In this document: piece by piece, positions 1 through 10,365 of the stretch
Position numbering within the stretch: position 1 is the stretch's first letter
How the letters are laid out: each line of letters opens with the position of its first letter
NCBI GenBank assembly: GCA_030544215.1
Contig: JARZZO010000009.1
Coordinates: 51,641,129-51,705,128, forward strand
Direction of reading: 5' to 3'
Length of the DNA stretch: 64,000 bases
From: Zantedeschia hybrid cultivar
Taxonomy: Eukaryota > Streptophyta > Magnoliopsida > Alismatales > Araceae
Notes under the pieces: model-generated
Told to the model about the DNA's origin: nothing
Databases searched by the model: none
Seen by the model: the letters and a program-made list of their open reading frames with translations, nothing else
Program-made: the position numbers and the translations under genes

Positions 1-541
1 GCTTTTCGGAAAGGTAAGAACAAAGTTCAGAGAAAGCAAAAGGTTGTTAAGAAAGACAAAGGAAAGAGTGCTGAGAAAGGTAATTGCTTCTACTGTCACC
101 AGAAGGGCCACTGGAAGAGGAATTGCAAGAAATACCATAAGGATAAGGCTCAAGGAACTGTGAAGTAGCAGGTTGCTTCAGGTATCTATATGATAGATGT
201 AAACTTGTCAATAAGAGATTATATATTATGGGTATTAGATACTGGATGTGTATCTCATATCTGCAATTCTGTGCATGCACTGACAAGAAGACGTAAGCTA
301 AGGACCGGCGAGATGGAGCTGAGGCTATGTAACGGCACAAGAGTTGCGGCGATCGCTGTGGGGACAGTGAAGCTCAAGCTACCATTCGTAGACACTTTTT
401 CATTAGATGATTGTTATTATGTACCTAGCATAATAAGAAATATTATTTATATTTCATGTTTAGATAGAATTTGATACAATTTAAATTTTGGGAACAATAA
501 TTGTTTAATTTATTTCGGAAATAAATTAATAGCTTCTGCTA
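1..541 (+). pseudogene. gag C-terminus (zinc knuckle) and aspartic protease of Copia-1
   Basis: Frame 1 opens in the basic tail of gag and reaches a CCHC knuckle of spacing CX2CX4HX4C (CFYCHQKGHWKRNC, about 91-132), the nucleic-acid-binding motif of retroelement gag proteins. A TAG at 166-168 stops the frame just after it; copia A has CAG there. The protease follows, with the active-site triad in WVLDTGCVSHIC, and continues to a second stop in the segment at about 472. At about 541 the sequence jumps from the end of the protease directly into the integrase core. About 294 bp present in copia A are missing. Confidence 0.85.
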
Positions 542-1240
542 TCTTGTCCTATGTCTACCCAAGCCATTGGTGGTTTCTCATACTTCATTAGATTCACGGA
601 TGATCACTCGAGGTTTGGATACATATACTTATTGAAGTATAAATTTGAAGCCTTTGAGAAATTCATAAAATTTAAGAATGAGGTAGAGAAACAAACTGGA
701 AAGAGTATAAAAACCATCCGATCCGATCGGGGTGGTGAATACTTGAGTACAGAGTTCATTAAATACTTAAAGGATAATGGTATCTTTTCTCAACTTACAC
801 CTCCTTATACATCTCAGATGAATGGTGTATCAGAAAGGAGAAATCGCACATTAATGAAAATGGTGCGATCCATTATAAGCATGTCCAAATTACCAGTGTC
901 CTTATGGGGATATGCACTTAACTCGACTATGTATATCTTGAACAAGGTACCCAGCAAATCTGTTGAAACCACTCCATATGAGATATGGAATGGAAGGAAA
1001 CCAGACCTTAAACATGTTAAAGTCTGGGGATGTCCTGCTCATGTTAAAAAACATGACTTAGATAAGCTGGAGTCCCGAACTGACAAATATAGATTTGTGG
1101 GATATCCAAAGAAGACTTATGGATATTACTTTTATCATCCTGGCAAATAAAAAGTGTTTGTGGCTAGGAGAGCTGTCTTTTTGTAAGAAGATTATATTTT
1201 CTAGAAAGACAGTGGGAGTAAAGTAACTCTAGAAGAAATT
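542..1240 (+). pseudogene. integrase of Copia-1, lacking its zinc-binding N-terminus
   Basis: This is a retroviral-type integrase that would join element cDNA to host DNA. The open part (551-1149) shows the D,D35E core: FTDDHSR, RSDRGGEY and NGVSERRNRTL. It is followed by the copia-specific region around SLWGYAL and VWGCPAHV. The HHCC zinc domain and start of the core were lost in the 294-bp deletion, so the product could not be a normal integrase. Stops follow at 1147-1149 and about 1183. Confidence 0.85.
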
Positions 1241-2976
1241 TCCGACCCACAAACTGGTATTGGTTCATCAGATGAACTATCAGTTTTTGAACCTGTTCAA
1301 AATGATACATAGGAACCTCGTAGGTCTGAAAGAGTACCTAAACCACCAGAAAGATATGTGGGACATATTAATTTGGATGATTCAAGGATACTCTATAATG
1401 AGGATGATGATCCTAAGACTTACCAGGAGGCCATTGAAAGTCCAGAGGCCGGGAAATGGCGGGAAGTCATGAATTCTGAAATACAGTCCATGTACATCAA
1501 CTAAGTTTGGAACTTGGAAGATTTACTCGATGGTATAGTACTTATCGGCTGCAAATGGATCTTTAAAAGAAAGATCGGTGCAGATGGACGTATTGAGACT
1601 TATAAAGCAAGATTAGTGGCAAAAAGCTATTGTCAAAGATAAGGTGTTGACTATGACGAAACATTTTTACCCGTTGCCATGATTAAGTCTATCAGAATTC
1701 TTCTCGTCATTACTTCCTACCATGATTATGAAATCTGGCAGATGGATGTGAAGACTGCCTTCCTCAATGGAAACCTTGAGGAGGAGGTATATATGATACA
1801 ACCAGAAAGATTCACATCCAAAGAATCTCCAGACATGGTATGCAAGTTGCAGAGGTCCATTTATAAACTGAAGCAAGCTTCCCGAAGCTGGAACATAAGA
1901 TTTGATGAAGCAATCAAATCTTATGGCTTTATTAAGAATGAAGATGAGCCTTGTGTGTACGAGAAAAACAGTGGGAGCGCAATTACATTTCTGATTCTTT
2001 ACGTTGACGACATCCTACTCATTGGGAATGATGTAGGAATGATGTCATCGGTAAAGATATGGTTGTTAAAGAACTTCTCTATGAAGGATTTGAGAGAAGC
2101 ATCTTACATATTAGGAATACGGATCTATAGAGATAGATCAAAGAAGATGCTTGCTTTAACCCAATCCATGTACATAGAAACCATTGTCAAAAGGTTTGGC
2201 ATGAAAAATTCCAACAGAGGTCTCATACCGATGAGACATGGGATTTCACTTTCTAAACGTCAGTCTCCCAAGACACTTGAAGAGAGGGCTGTGTTGGATA
2301 AGGTCCCCTATGCTTCTGCCATAGGCTCCATCATGTATGCCATGCTATGTACTAGACTTGATGTAGCATATGCTCTAAGTGTTACGAGTAGACATTAGGC
2401 AGATTCAGGTGATGAACACTGGAAGGCTGTGAAATACATCCTTAAGTACTTAAGAAGAACTAAGGATCTATTTCTAGTCTATGGAGGAAGAGACTTAAAG
2501 CCGCAAGGATATACTGGCTCGAGTCTTTAGTTTGATCCTGATGACAGCAAGTCAACATCAGGTTTTGTTTTTACACTCAACGGGGGAGCAGTGAGCTGGA
2601 AAAGTTCCAAGCAGGAAACCACTGCCGATTCGACAACAGAACCCGAGTATATTACTGCTGCTGAAGCCACCAAGGAAGCTGTATGGATGAAGAAATTCAT
2701 CTGCGATTTTGGTGTGGTGGAAAGCATATCTGGTCCCGTCCCACTGCTGTGTGACAATAATGGTGCGATTGCTCAAGCGAATGAGCCGAGGTCTCATCAG
2801 AAGTCGAAGCACATTCTGCGGCGCTTTCATCTGATCTAGCTCGAGGAGATGTCGTGGTGGAAAGAGTTCCTTCAGCTGACAACATAGCAGATCCACTGAC
2901 AAAGCCTTTGTCTCAAAATGTCTTAGAGCGTCACTTAGAGAATATGAGTATTTTGTATAAAACTGATTGGCTTTAG
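1241..2976 (+). pseudogene. reverse transcriptase and RNase H of Copia-1
   Basis: RT copies element RNA into cDNA and RNase H removes the RNA strand. RT is recognised by KWIFKRKIG, QMDVKTAFLNGNLEEEVYM and LYVDDILLIGND; the YVDD catalytic motif is at 2000-2011. RNase H follows from about 2400 with SWKSSKQETTADSTTEPEY and SHQKSKHILRRFHLI. Stops interrupt RT at about 1501 and 1639 and RNase H at about 2398 and 2527. Near 2836 a 10-bp deletion relative to copia A shifts the frame and scrambles the last ~45 codons. It cannot encode a functional enzyme. Confidence 0.88.
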
Positions 2977-2988
2977 TCCAAGGGAGAT
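2977..2988 (+). other. polypurine tract of Copia-1
   Basis: The purine-rich run CCAAGGGAGAT lies directly before the TGTTAG start of the 3' LTR. In this family the PPT primes plus-strand cDNA synthesis. Copia B, C and D carry the same site as CAAGTGGGAGAT or a close variant. Confidence 0.75.
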
Positions 2989-3942
2989 TGTTAGTATTAG
3001 ATGGTCTCAAAGCCAATCTGATACTATGTATTGATTCAGTTTAGTAATAAATGGCATTAATTCATTGTGTGTAATTAATTCGACCCATGTTTATCGTATC
3101 ACGATGAAGTCCATGAACATGTGCAATAATCTTCAAATTATGATGAGATCATAATTACGGGACCGAAGATTTATAAACACATGTTCTTAATTGTTCCTAA
3201 TCATAGGATGTTTGAGAAGGACATTGAACATCTGGATAGACTAGTATAGGTTTCTTCAGCTCATATGATGAGGGTGACTGATCCCATAAATCACTTGTGT
3301 GGAGACACTATGCTGGACCTATAGGTGCTCAATGGTGAATGAGTTCACTGATCTGATCCGACTATGAATCGTTAGATGGTAAACACCTCACTGTTAACCA
3401 GCTCGATTCTTTTGTCACGGTTGCGTACATGATCTTTGGACCTAAGACGCCAAAGATGTCTTGTTAGTAGGTTTCTGAACTTTTGACCTTGACTAACGAA
3501 TCCCTAACCATGGGTTATCAATAAGTCAAGTGATCGGGTTCAGGGAAATACCCTCGAAAGTAATTGTGTGTTCAATACGGGATCATCCGCTCTCGGTTGT
3601 TTGAGAGAGAATCTTCCGGAAATAATGCGCTTAAGTCCCTGGCTAGGGCGGACTCTGTATCAGATAAAGAGTTATCTGATATAGATTAGCGGCATCTGAT
3701 TCAAGTGAATCAACTGGCTAGGGATTAACAGTAAACCATACCTTAGGTCGATTCGGGAACATTGCACGGATGAAGGATTATATCTGCGCGGGAACTGTTG
3801 ACGGAAAGGTTCCAATAGAGGGTTGCGATAATTCCAGTGCCATCCAAGATCACGCGATGTTGCTTGGCATCCAACGTGATCGGAAGCCCGTTCGAATTTA
3901 TTGTGGGACATTAAATTCGGCTGATTAATTGAATATAAGGAT
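2989..3942 (+). repeat. Copia-1 3' LTR, first part
   Basis: It begins TGTTAGTATTAGATGG and aligns by eye along its whole length with the 5' LTR of copia A (6597-7552), through the shared stretch ending in GAATATAAGGAT. Similarity stops at about 3942. About 200 bp of LTR that copia A has after this point are absent from Copia-1. Confidence 0.88.
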
Positions 3943-5383
3943 AAAACTAGGATTATACAGTTCCATCCACGCAGAAGTCCTCAGTCTCAGTGTACAACGT
4001 AAAGCATGCATTTGAATCGTCCCACAATGAAACCCATGATAAAACTAGGATTATACAGTTCTGTCTTGAATCGCGTCGACCGAGGTCGACGCCATTCAAG
4101 CCCCTCAGACAGGTTCATTAAAAGGTAGATTATTCCATGAAACGCGTCGTCATAGGGAGTCGCCCTTTAAAAACGCGTCCAAGTCCACAGACGCCATTCA
4201 CACCGAAATTCCAGATTTACAGACCCTCACTCGGGGTGATTTCCTGCCTAAATGGCGTCATGATGGCCCGACGTCCTTCCGAAAGGCGTCGTCCATCCAT
4301 GACGTCATTTAGCGCCAGAACCCCTAATTCGCGAAACCTCGAACAGGTTTCTGCCCTAAAAGGCGTCGTACTGCCCTGACGTCCTTCTAAAAGGCGTCGA
4401 CCAGGCACGACTCCGTTTAGCGCCATAAACCTGGTTCCCTGGTTCGATCCGAGGGTCTCTCCCTTAACCACAATTACCCCGAAAGAGCCCCAAAACAGAA
4501 GGGGGAGGAAAAGAAGTTCATCCACCACAAGCATGCTACGAATCCACATTCACGAACACGGCCATACCCACAAGAGCACCCCCTAAACATGCTCAATCTA
4601 GCCCAAAACACGTCATATCACGCCTAGGAAAACACGACCAACACATGCAAGGTTCGTCCCCCTACCGGTTCTCGAACTCCTCCAAGCTCCGTGCCGCCGA
4701 CCCGCCGCACCGCAGACCGCTGCTGGTACCCTCGAGGACGCCGCCACTCCGCCGGGACGTCGGCCGCCGTCCGGAGAATGGAACGCCGCGAAGGAAGTGG
4801 TGGAGGTAGAGGTAAGAGGTAGGGAGGCGTTGGAGTGGTGGAAGAGGAAGAAGAGGAAGGGAAGGGGAAAAGAGAGTCGGAGAGGGCGGAGAGGGCGAGG
4901 AGAGAGAGAGTGAAGGCGAGAATGAGGGAAAGAAGGGGAGGCTCGCGGGGTCAATCTGACTCTAAGTGAAACGCGTCGATCGAGGCAGACGCCAATCAAT
5001 CTGACAGGACGGCCGTACTGACAGCGGTCTGAAACGCGTCGCCCACCGCGGACGCCGTTCAGACGACAGGACAGGCCGTATTGACAACGCTCTGGCGCCG
5101 GACCCTGACATCGCAGGTGTCGCAGTCTGAATCGCGTCGACCAACCTGGACGCCGTTCAGATGATGTGACAGGGGGCCGTACTCTCGCGGCCCGAAACCC
5201 GCCCACGTGGCGCAACAACAAGCAGACCTAAATGGCGTCCTCACAACCTGACGCCTTTTGAAAGGCGTCGAGCAGTGCTGACGTCATTCAGTCAGAAATC
5301 TCAAGACCTCCCCTCAGGGTCCAAACCAGGGGATCCGGCCCGAACCCGACCCGAATACTGAACCCGAAACCTCAGTCCTTACA
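3943..5383 (-). repeat. S1: truncated gypsy-type (chromovirus Tekay-like) LTR in the Copia-1 LTR
   Basis: The right end reads GTCCTTACA, the complement of the TGTAAGGAC LTR start, and the body matches S3 and S4, including GCGTC/GACGC palindromes, a GA-rich block (about 4795-4930) and the conserved CTTGAATCGCGTCGACC arm. The sense 3' half of the LTR is missing: homology to the other copies begins only at about 3995. Before that lies AAAACTAGGATTATACAG, which is repeated about 99 bp downstream at about 4042. No matching target-site duplication is visible, consistent with a later deletion. The Tekay assignment rests on full-length relatives in this window and is tentative. Confidence 0.78.
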
Positions 5384-5507
5384 TCGGGGGCCAGCAACCC
5401 TGACCTAGACATCGTTCTTTTTCTCTCTCTCCTCTCTACAGGGCATACGACACGAGGCGGCCATGTGGAGGCTCCGCTTCGACTCCCGACAACTCCGCCT
5501 TTAGCGT
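5384..5507 (+). repeat. Copia-1 3' LTR, second part
   Basis: The stretch beginning TCGGGGGCCAGCAACC and running through GGAGGCTCCGCTTCGA aligns with 7742-7850 of the copia A LTR. Similarity ends near 5507, before the U5 end, so this LTR is truncated at its 3' side. Confidence 0.75.
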
Positions 5508-6357
5508 GGATCGGTTCTTCTTTAAAAGGTGGGAACTCACCACCGTATTTCCCATCCTTAGTCATGGATGGCCCTTATTTTTTGATGAAGGGTGCCGCTC
5601 CTAGAGCGTTAGAGTCTTCTCCCGCCGGGGGCTCGAAGGTGGTGGAGGTGAACCTCTGCGTGGCGTGATTTAGTGCATTTTCTCAACATGGAGCCGAGGC
5701 TCTTAATGTCTTAGTAGAGAAAATCATGTATGTTTAGGGTTTCCTCTCGACTTCATCGGGAGGGGCCTATTGTCATTTTCGCTCGCCCGCATTAGGGACT
5801 TGCTTTTCTCAAGCTCTCAGGTTGCTACCCGACTTTAGACTTCCTCTTTCCTCCTTGGGCGGACTGCTTCTGGCAAGTTGCTCCACTTCAAAAGGCTCTT
5901 GCTCCAAGGAGATGTGAGGTGGTCTTTCTTTGACTGGAGTTATCGATGAGTCCTCCTAGCTAACGAGTTGGAGGTGGCGACTTGTTGCCGAAGCTGGGAG
6001 GCCGCTTTTTCAGGCGTGTTCCGTCTACGAGTCGTGACGTCGGTGGAGTCCAAGGGAAATGCCCCTACCCGCAAAACTACAAGGTGGCCTTGTCTTCTTA
6101 TCCTGTTTTGGTCGAGCCTTCGTGTTGGCTTTTTGGTACATATTTTTGTATAGTGTGCTCCTTGTTGCAAATATGTACGAATGTATGTTAACAAATGTAT
6201 AGTATATATCTTTGTGTGGTTTCCCCTTCTTCTCCCTAAATCGAACAGGCTAAGTTTGACTTGACAACTTAGATTGCATTCCTATGTATAGGAGATATAA
6301 GGGATTTTACATTGGGTGGCTCCTACCGTTCGATGTGAGGCTCACCGATCGGCATAA
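5508..6357. other. unassigned repeat-like sequence
   Basis: No coding region, LTR boundary or known motif can be supported here. Short open frames lack recognisable domains. It lies on the far side of the minisatellite from the minus-strand gypsy pol at 30736-34495, once the copia nest is removed. It may therefore be the 3' untranslated region or LTR of that gypsy element; this is inference from position only. Confidence 0.35.
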
Positions 6358-6596
6358 GTCCGTCATCGGGTGAGAAGCCCCTTCTCTGTGAGACAATGCT
6401 CGGTGGAGCTAGTAGATCGATCGAGTTTTATCCTATCTTCGAGTAGGGAGCCCCTTTTCTGTAAGATGAGCCTCGGCAGAGGTAGTAGACCGACCGAATT
6501 TTATACCATCTTCGGGTGGAGAGCCCCTTCTCGGCAAAAAGGGGCTCAACAGAGGTAGTAGATCGATCGAGTTTTATGCTATCTTCGGATTGGGAT
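6358..6596. repeat. left part of a ~73-bp minisatellite
   Basis: About three units begin with GCCCCTTCT at roughly 6377, 6450 and 6519. Each continues with a variant of GAGACGAGGCTCGGCAGAGG, then TAGTAGATCGATCGAG and TTTTATCCCATCTTCGGG. The array is cut by copia A at 6597 and continues with about eight units at 30178. Confidence 0.85.
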
Positions 6597-8185
6597 AGTT
6601 AGTATTAGATGGTCTCAAAGCCAATCCGATACTATGTACTGATTCAGATTATTAATAAATGGCAATAATTCATTGTGTGTAACTAATTCGATCTCTATTT
6701 ATCGTATCACAATGAAGTCCATGAACATGTGCAACAGTCTTCGGATTATGATGAGATCATAATTACGGGACCGAAGATTTATAAACACATGTTCTTAATT
6801 GTTCCTAGTCATAGGATGTTTGAGATAGGACATCGAACATCCGGATAGACTAGTATATGTTACTTCAGCTCATATGATGAGGGTGACTGATCCCATAAGT
6901 CACTTGTGTGGAGACACTATGCTAGACCTGTAGGCGCTCATTGGTGAATGAGTTCACTGAACTGATCCAACTATGAATCGCTAGATGGTAAACACCTCAC
7001 TGTTAACCAGCTCGATTCTTTTGTCACGGTTGCGTGGATGATCCTTGGACCTGAGACGCCAAAGATATCTTGTTGGTAGGTTTCTGAACTTTGACCTTGA
7101 CTAACGAATCCCTAACCATAGGTTATCAATAAGTCAAGCGATCGGGTTCAGGGAAATGCCCTCGAAGGTAATTGTGTGTTCAATATGGGATCATCCGCTC
7201 TCGGTAGTTTAAGAGAGAATGTTCCGGGAATGATGCGCTTAAAGTCCCTGGCCAGGGCGGACTCTGTATTCGATAAGGAGTTATCGGATTCAGATTAGCG
7301 GCATCTGATTCAAGTGAATCGACCGAATAGGGTTTAAAAGTAAACCATACCCTAGGTCGATTCGGGAACATTGCACAGATGAAGGATTATATCCGCGTGC
7401 TAACCGATGACAGAAAGACTCCAATAGAGGGTTGCGATAACCCCAATGCCATCCAATATCACGCGATGTTGCTTGGCATCCAACGTGATCGGAAGTCCGT
7501 TCGAATTTATTGTGGGACATTAAATTCGGCTGATTAATTGAATATAAGGATATTAATTAATTCAGTGGGTCAGTAAAAGTTTACTGGACTTAATGGGCTA
7601 TTAACTGGACTGGTATTTGGGCCTAGAGGATCACACGCAAATGGTTTTCAAGTCGATGGATAATCCGACAGGATTTCGGATAAGTCTGGATTTTTATGAA
7701 AAAATGCAAACATACTTATTATAAAAGAACGAATTCTACATCCGGGGCCAGCAATCCTAACCTAGCCGTCGTTCTTTCTCTCTCTCTCCTCTCTTTTGGG
7801 CGTGCGACACGAGGTGGCCATCTGGAGGCTCCGCTTCGATTCCCGACTGCTCTGCCTTCCGTCTCACGGGAGATTCCGAATCCGCTTGTCGCGGCGGATT
7901 ACGCGCAGCCAGACGGGATCCACGAACGCTGCATCGAGCGAGAAGGCGAGGACGATCCATCGCGAAGAGAACCGTGTGGATACCGATAGAGGTCAGGCAT
8001 ATGCACGACTTGCGGCATCGCTCCGACGGAACCGGAAAACGAACGCAGATTCGAATCTGCGCAAGGTAAATCCGATTTACTCCGGTCTTGTTTTATCGAT
8101 CGAAACGGGATGGATCCGATCCCGAAATTATTTTTTTTTATTCCGCTGCATTTTTCGGTCGGATCCCGACACAGCGATCCCAATA
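6597..8185 (+). repeat. Copia A 5' LTR (1589 bp)
   Basis: Bounded on the right by the primer-binding site one base away. It matches the 3' LTR (16741-16959 plus 28805-30177, together 1592 bp) throughout. It contains the polymerase II promoter expected in U3. Confidence 0.9.
7720..7727 (+). promoter_or_regulatory. putative TATA box of the copia A 5' LTR
   Basis: TATAAAAG lies about 465 bp before the LTR end, and the same motif occurs at the matching place in the 3' LTR (about 29709). The LTRs of B, C and D carry TATA-like motifs in the same relative place. The transcription start is inferred about 30 bp downstream. Confidence 0.5.
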
Positions 8186-8186
8186 G

Positions 8187-8198
8187 TGGTATCAGAGC
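8187..8198 (+). other. primer-binding site, initiator tRNA-Met
   Basis: TGGTATCAGAGC starts two bases after the LTR end and is complementary to the 3' end of plant initiator tRNA-Met, the usual primer of Ty1/copia reverse transcription. Confidence 0.9.
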
Positions 8199-8559
8199 CA
8201 GGTTCCACTGTGTTTTCGCCGTTTCGATCTCTAAAATTGTGGTTTTAGAATTTAAATCCATGCTGGTAATTATGTTCTTGAAAGATTTATATTCATTAGA
8301 TGATTACTGTGATAAGATCGCGATTTAAATCTGGAGAATATATTTTTTTGGGGTTATTTCGTCGTGTTCTTCGTTAGACGAAGAACGCCTTGTTCTTTGT
8401 GTTTTAAACGGATCTAAAGGTTGTTTCTCCAAGATCTTAGATCTTCCACTCATTAGCAAAAGGTTGTTGTAGATGATTTGGAGTTCTGGATCGCCGGCCA
8501 TGGAAATTTCTTTTTTGTTTTTGGGTTTTTGAAACCTGAAATTTGGGGAGAAAAGAGGG

Positions 8560-8935
8560 GCCTAAAATTCGGATTTTGATCTCCTCTCAGGCCACTGCCG
8601 ATGGCCGGACGTCGCCGGCGAGGTCGCCGCTGCCGGCGGTCGTGGTCCAGTGGCCGTCCACCGTCGGGACCGGCGCCGGAGAAGAACCCCAAAAGGGGTC
8701 TGCGCCGTCGGGTTCCCTGCAACGCAGGGAACCCTCGGGCTGCCCGGCCAGGTGGCTAGGGTTTCCCTAGCCGCCGACCGGGCCCGGCCCGGCTGGACCC
8801 TTGCCCGGGCCAGGGGTCCGAGCCAGGGCCGGACCAGGCCTGCGGGCTTGGGTCCGAGCCCTTGGTTGAGCCCTGGCCCGGCCCTGGCTCGAGCCAGGGG
8901 CTCAGCTAGGCTGAGCCCTTTATGGGCCCTAGTTA
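8560..8935 (+). other. GC-rich island in the copia A leader
   Basis: A sharply bounded GC-rich block with many CCCGGGCCAGG and GGCCCGG-like motifs and self-complementary runs. It gives overlapping open frames on both strands, none with a domain or plausible composition, so I do not call a gene. Equivalent blocks lie at the same leader position in B (23990-24500), C (49650-50180) and D (62500-62950). Confidence 0.6.
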
Positions 8936-9330
8936 ATTTATTTATTTTTATTAAATTAATCAATAAATTGATTTAATAGTTATCTGTAAAATATGATTTT
9001 ACTATTTTTTATTAAATTCAATTTTTGATTGGGTCCTAATTAAGGTTTATTTTGTTAATTAATTACAAAAGTTGTTAATTTAATTAATTCTAAATGTTAG
9101 ATTAAACCTTATGTGATCTAATTGTTAGATTAGCCCCAAATTATTTGAATTGTTCAGATTGAGCATGGAATGTTTCTAAAGCCATTAATTTTAGATTTTG
9201 TGCATATTTGATATGTTATTAATTGCTTGTTTAAATTCGATTTAGTTAAGCATGCATAAATTGATTTTCGAAAATTCTAAATTCTCCAAAATTTTGTTTG
9301 GTCCCTAGTTTTATGAAACCTGAAACTATT
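8936..9330 (+). repeat. AT-rich leader segment with triloop hairpins (copia A)
   Basis: AT-rich sequence with short inverted repeats separated by three bases, such as TCTAA, ATG, TTAGA near 9090 and ATCTAA, TTG, TTAGAT near 9117. The same organisation is far more extensive in B, C and D. Confidence 0.55.
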
Positions 9331-9967
9331 ATTATTTTCAAAAATTTTAATTTAGCCATTTGATGTGCAATTCATGTGTGGTTTGTTTAACTAAAACACA
9401 TGGTGGTCATGGATGGGCAATTTTGTGGATGTGGAATCTGATTGTGTGGTTTGTTATTTATTAATAAATAGAGGTCTGTGAACCTCTCCCTCTCATATTC
9501 CAATGTATTTCTACCTCCCTCCTTGATGTAATCGCCATAAGGCTTCCTCTTTCTATAAATTATCTTGTAATTAAGAATTATGATGTAATTTGATCGAGGC
9601 GGCTGCGCGCGCAGCAAGGATGATCCACAACTGCCGACCAGATGAAAATGAAGAAGTTCATTGAATCCATGGGTTTGCAGACTCATGATATAAGTTGTTA
9701 TATTGTGTATGTGTGTGCGTTTGACTGTCTGGCTCAAGTCAAACCACAGTGCCGTCCATGGCCACACAAATGACATGTATGTGATGCGTGTGCTTTATAT
9801 TTGCTAGGTTATTAGTATTTATAATATATTCGATATATTTAATACTATCACCTAGGATGAGACCAAACTAAATAAGTAAAACCTTCATAACAAACTCTAA
9901 GCCGTAGCGCGAGTCATTGAGAATGCACCGCGTGGCTCTCCATCAATATGATTAATATAATTCAATT
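9331..9967 (+). other. copia A leader, no gene
   Basis: Untranslated leader. Blocks such as CATAAGGCTTCCTCTT (about 9535) and CTCTAAGCCGTA (about 9895) recur in B and D, showing common descent of the leaders. No coding capacity is supported. Confidence 0.6.
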
Positions 9968-10340
9968 CAGTGGTGGCAGATACTATGTGTTTATCCGAGG
10001 TTTGCCATTAACTGATGAGAGAACTATTGATCACGGCATTAGATGCCTTTGAATAAAAGTAGAGGAACGATATAGTCATCCATGTGTTTACCCGGGAACT
10101 ATATTTCTACTCTACTTTATCACGCGTTGATGGTAATGCTTAGACTGGGGATAATGGTCTAATGTGTTTACCCGGGACCATTAATAATTTGGGAGCCGAA
10201 ATATGATCGGATATTGCCAGGAGTTGCAATTATCATGAGATGATTGCTCTGAGATAGTGGTATGATACTACGTGTTTATCCGAGGTCATACTGTAATGCT
10301 TGGAGGTTCTGATCCCCACTAGGAGACAGTCGGCGTCTCC
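9968..10340 (+). other. structured RNA leader: four constant-loop hairpins plus one (copia A)
   Basis: Stems pair at 9968-9978 with 10003-10014, at 10070-10076 with 10098-10104 (plus outer arms 10056-10064 with 10110-10118), at 10152-10159 with 10176-10183, and at 10260-10265 with 10286-10291. The stem sequences are unrelated, yet each loop carries AYGTGTTTAYCCGRG. A fifth hairpin, GGAGAC with GTCTCC around AGTCGGC, is at 10322-10340. No function is known to me. Gag binding, RNA dimerisation or translation control are possible roles by position between PBS and gag. Confidence 0.7.
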
Positions 10341-10365
10341 CGTTCTGTATATCTGAAGGTTATAC

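Larger units (their letters stand above)
1..5507 (+). mobile_element. Copia-1: 3' part of a Ty1/copia LTR retrotransposon, decayed
   Basis: The left edge of the window cuts this element inside gag. What remains is the gag zinc knuckle, protease, integrase, reverse transcriptase, RNase H, a polypurine tract and most of the 3' LTR, in the order PR-IN-RT-RH that defines Ty1/copia. It is close kin of copia A at 6597: long stretches of pol differ by scattered single bases. The 3' LTR runs to about 3942, is interrupted by gypsy-type LTR S1, and resumes at 5384 for about 124 bp before similarity to LTR A stops. The U5 end is therefore missing. Confidence 0.9.

Noticed and set aside
4070..5300. CRISPR-like or tandem repeat array from the recurring GCGTC/GACGC motif
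   Set aside because: Spacing is irregular, each module is itself a palindrome with variable core, and the same arrangement is part of a dispersed LTR; this is a plant genome.
8187..8200. Partial tRNA gene
   Set aside because: Only the 12-14 bases complementary to the tRNA-Met 3' end are present; it is a primer-binding site, with no cloverleaf around it.
7690..8328. Open frames of 67-150 codons near the U5 end of copia LTRs (also 29685-30251, 16959-17393, 24757-25200, 53890-54425, 63115-63650)
   Set aside because: They recur in the LTRs of the same elements, run on both strands and lack domains; they are LTR sequence.
8453..8976. Overlapping open frames on both strands in the GC-rich leader island
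   Set aside because: Open frames follow from GC richness; translations are Pro/Arg/Gly-rich without motifs, and the same happens in the islands of B, C and D.
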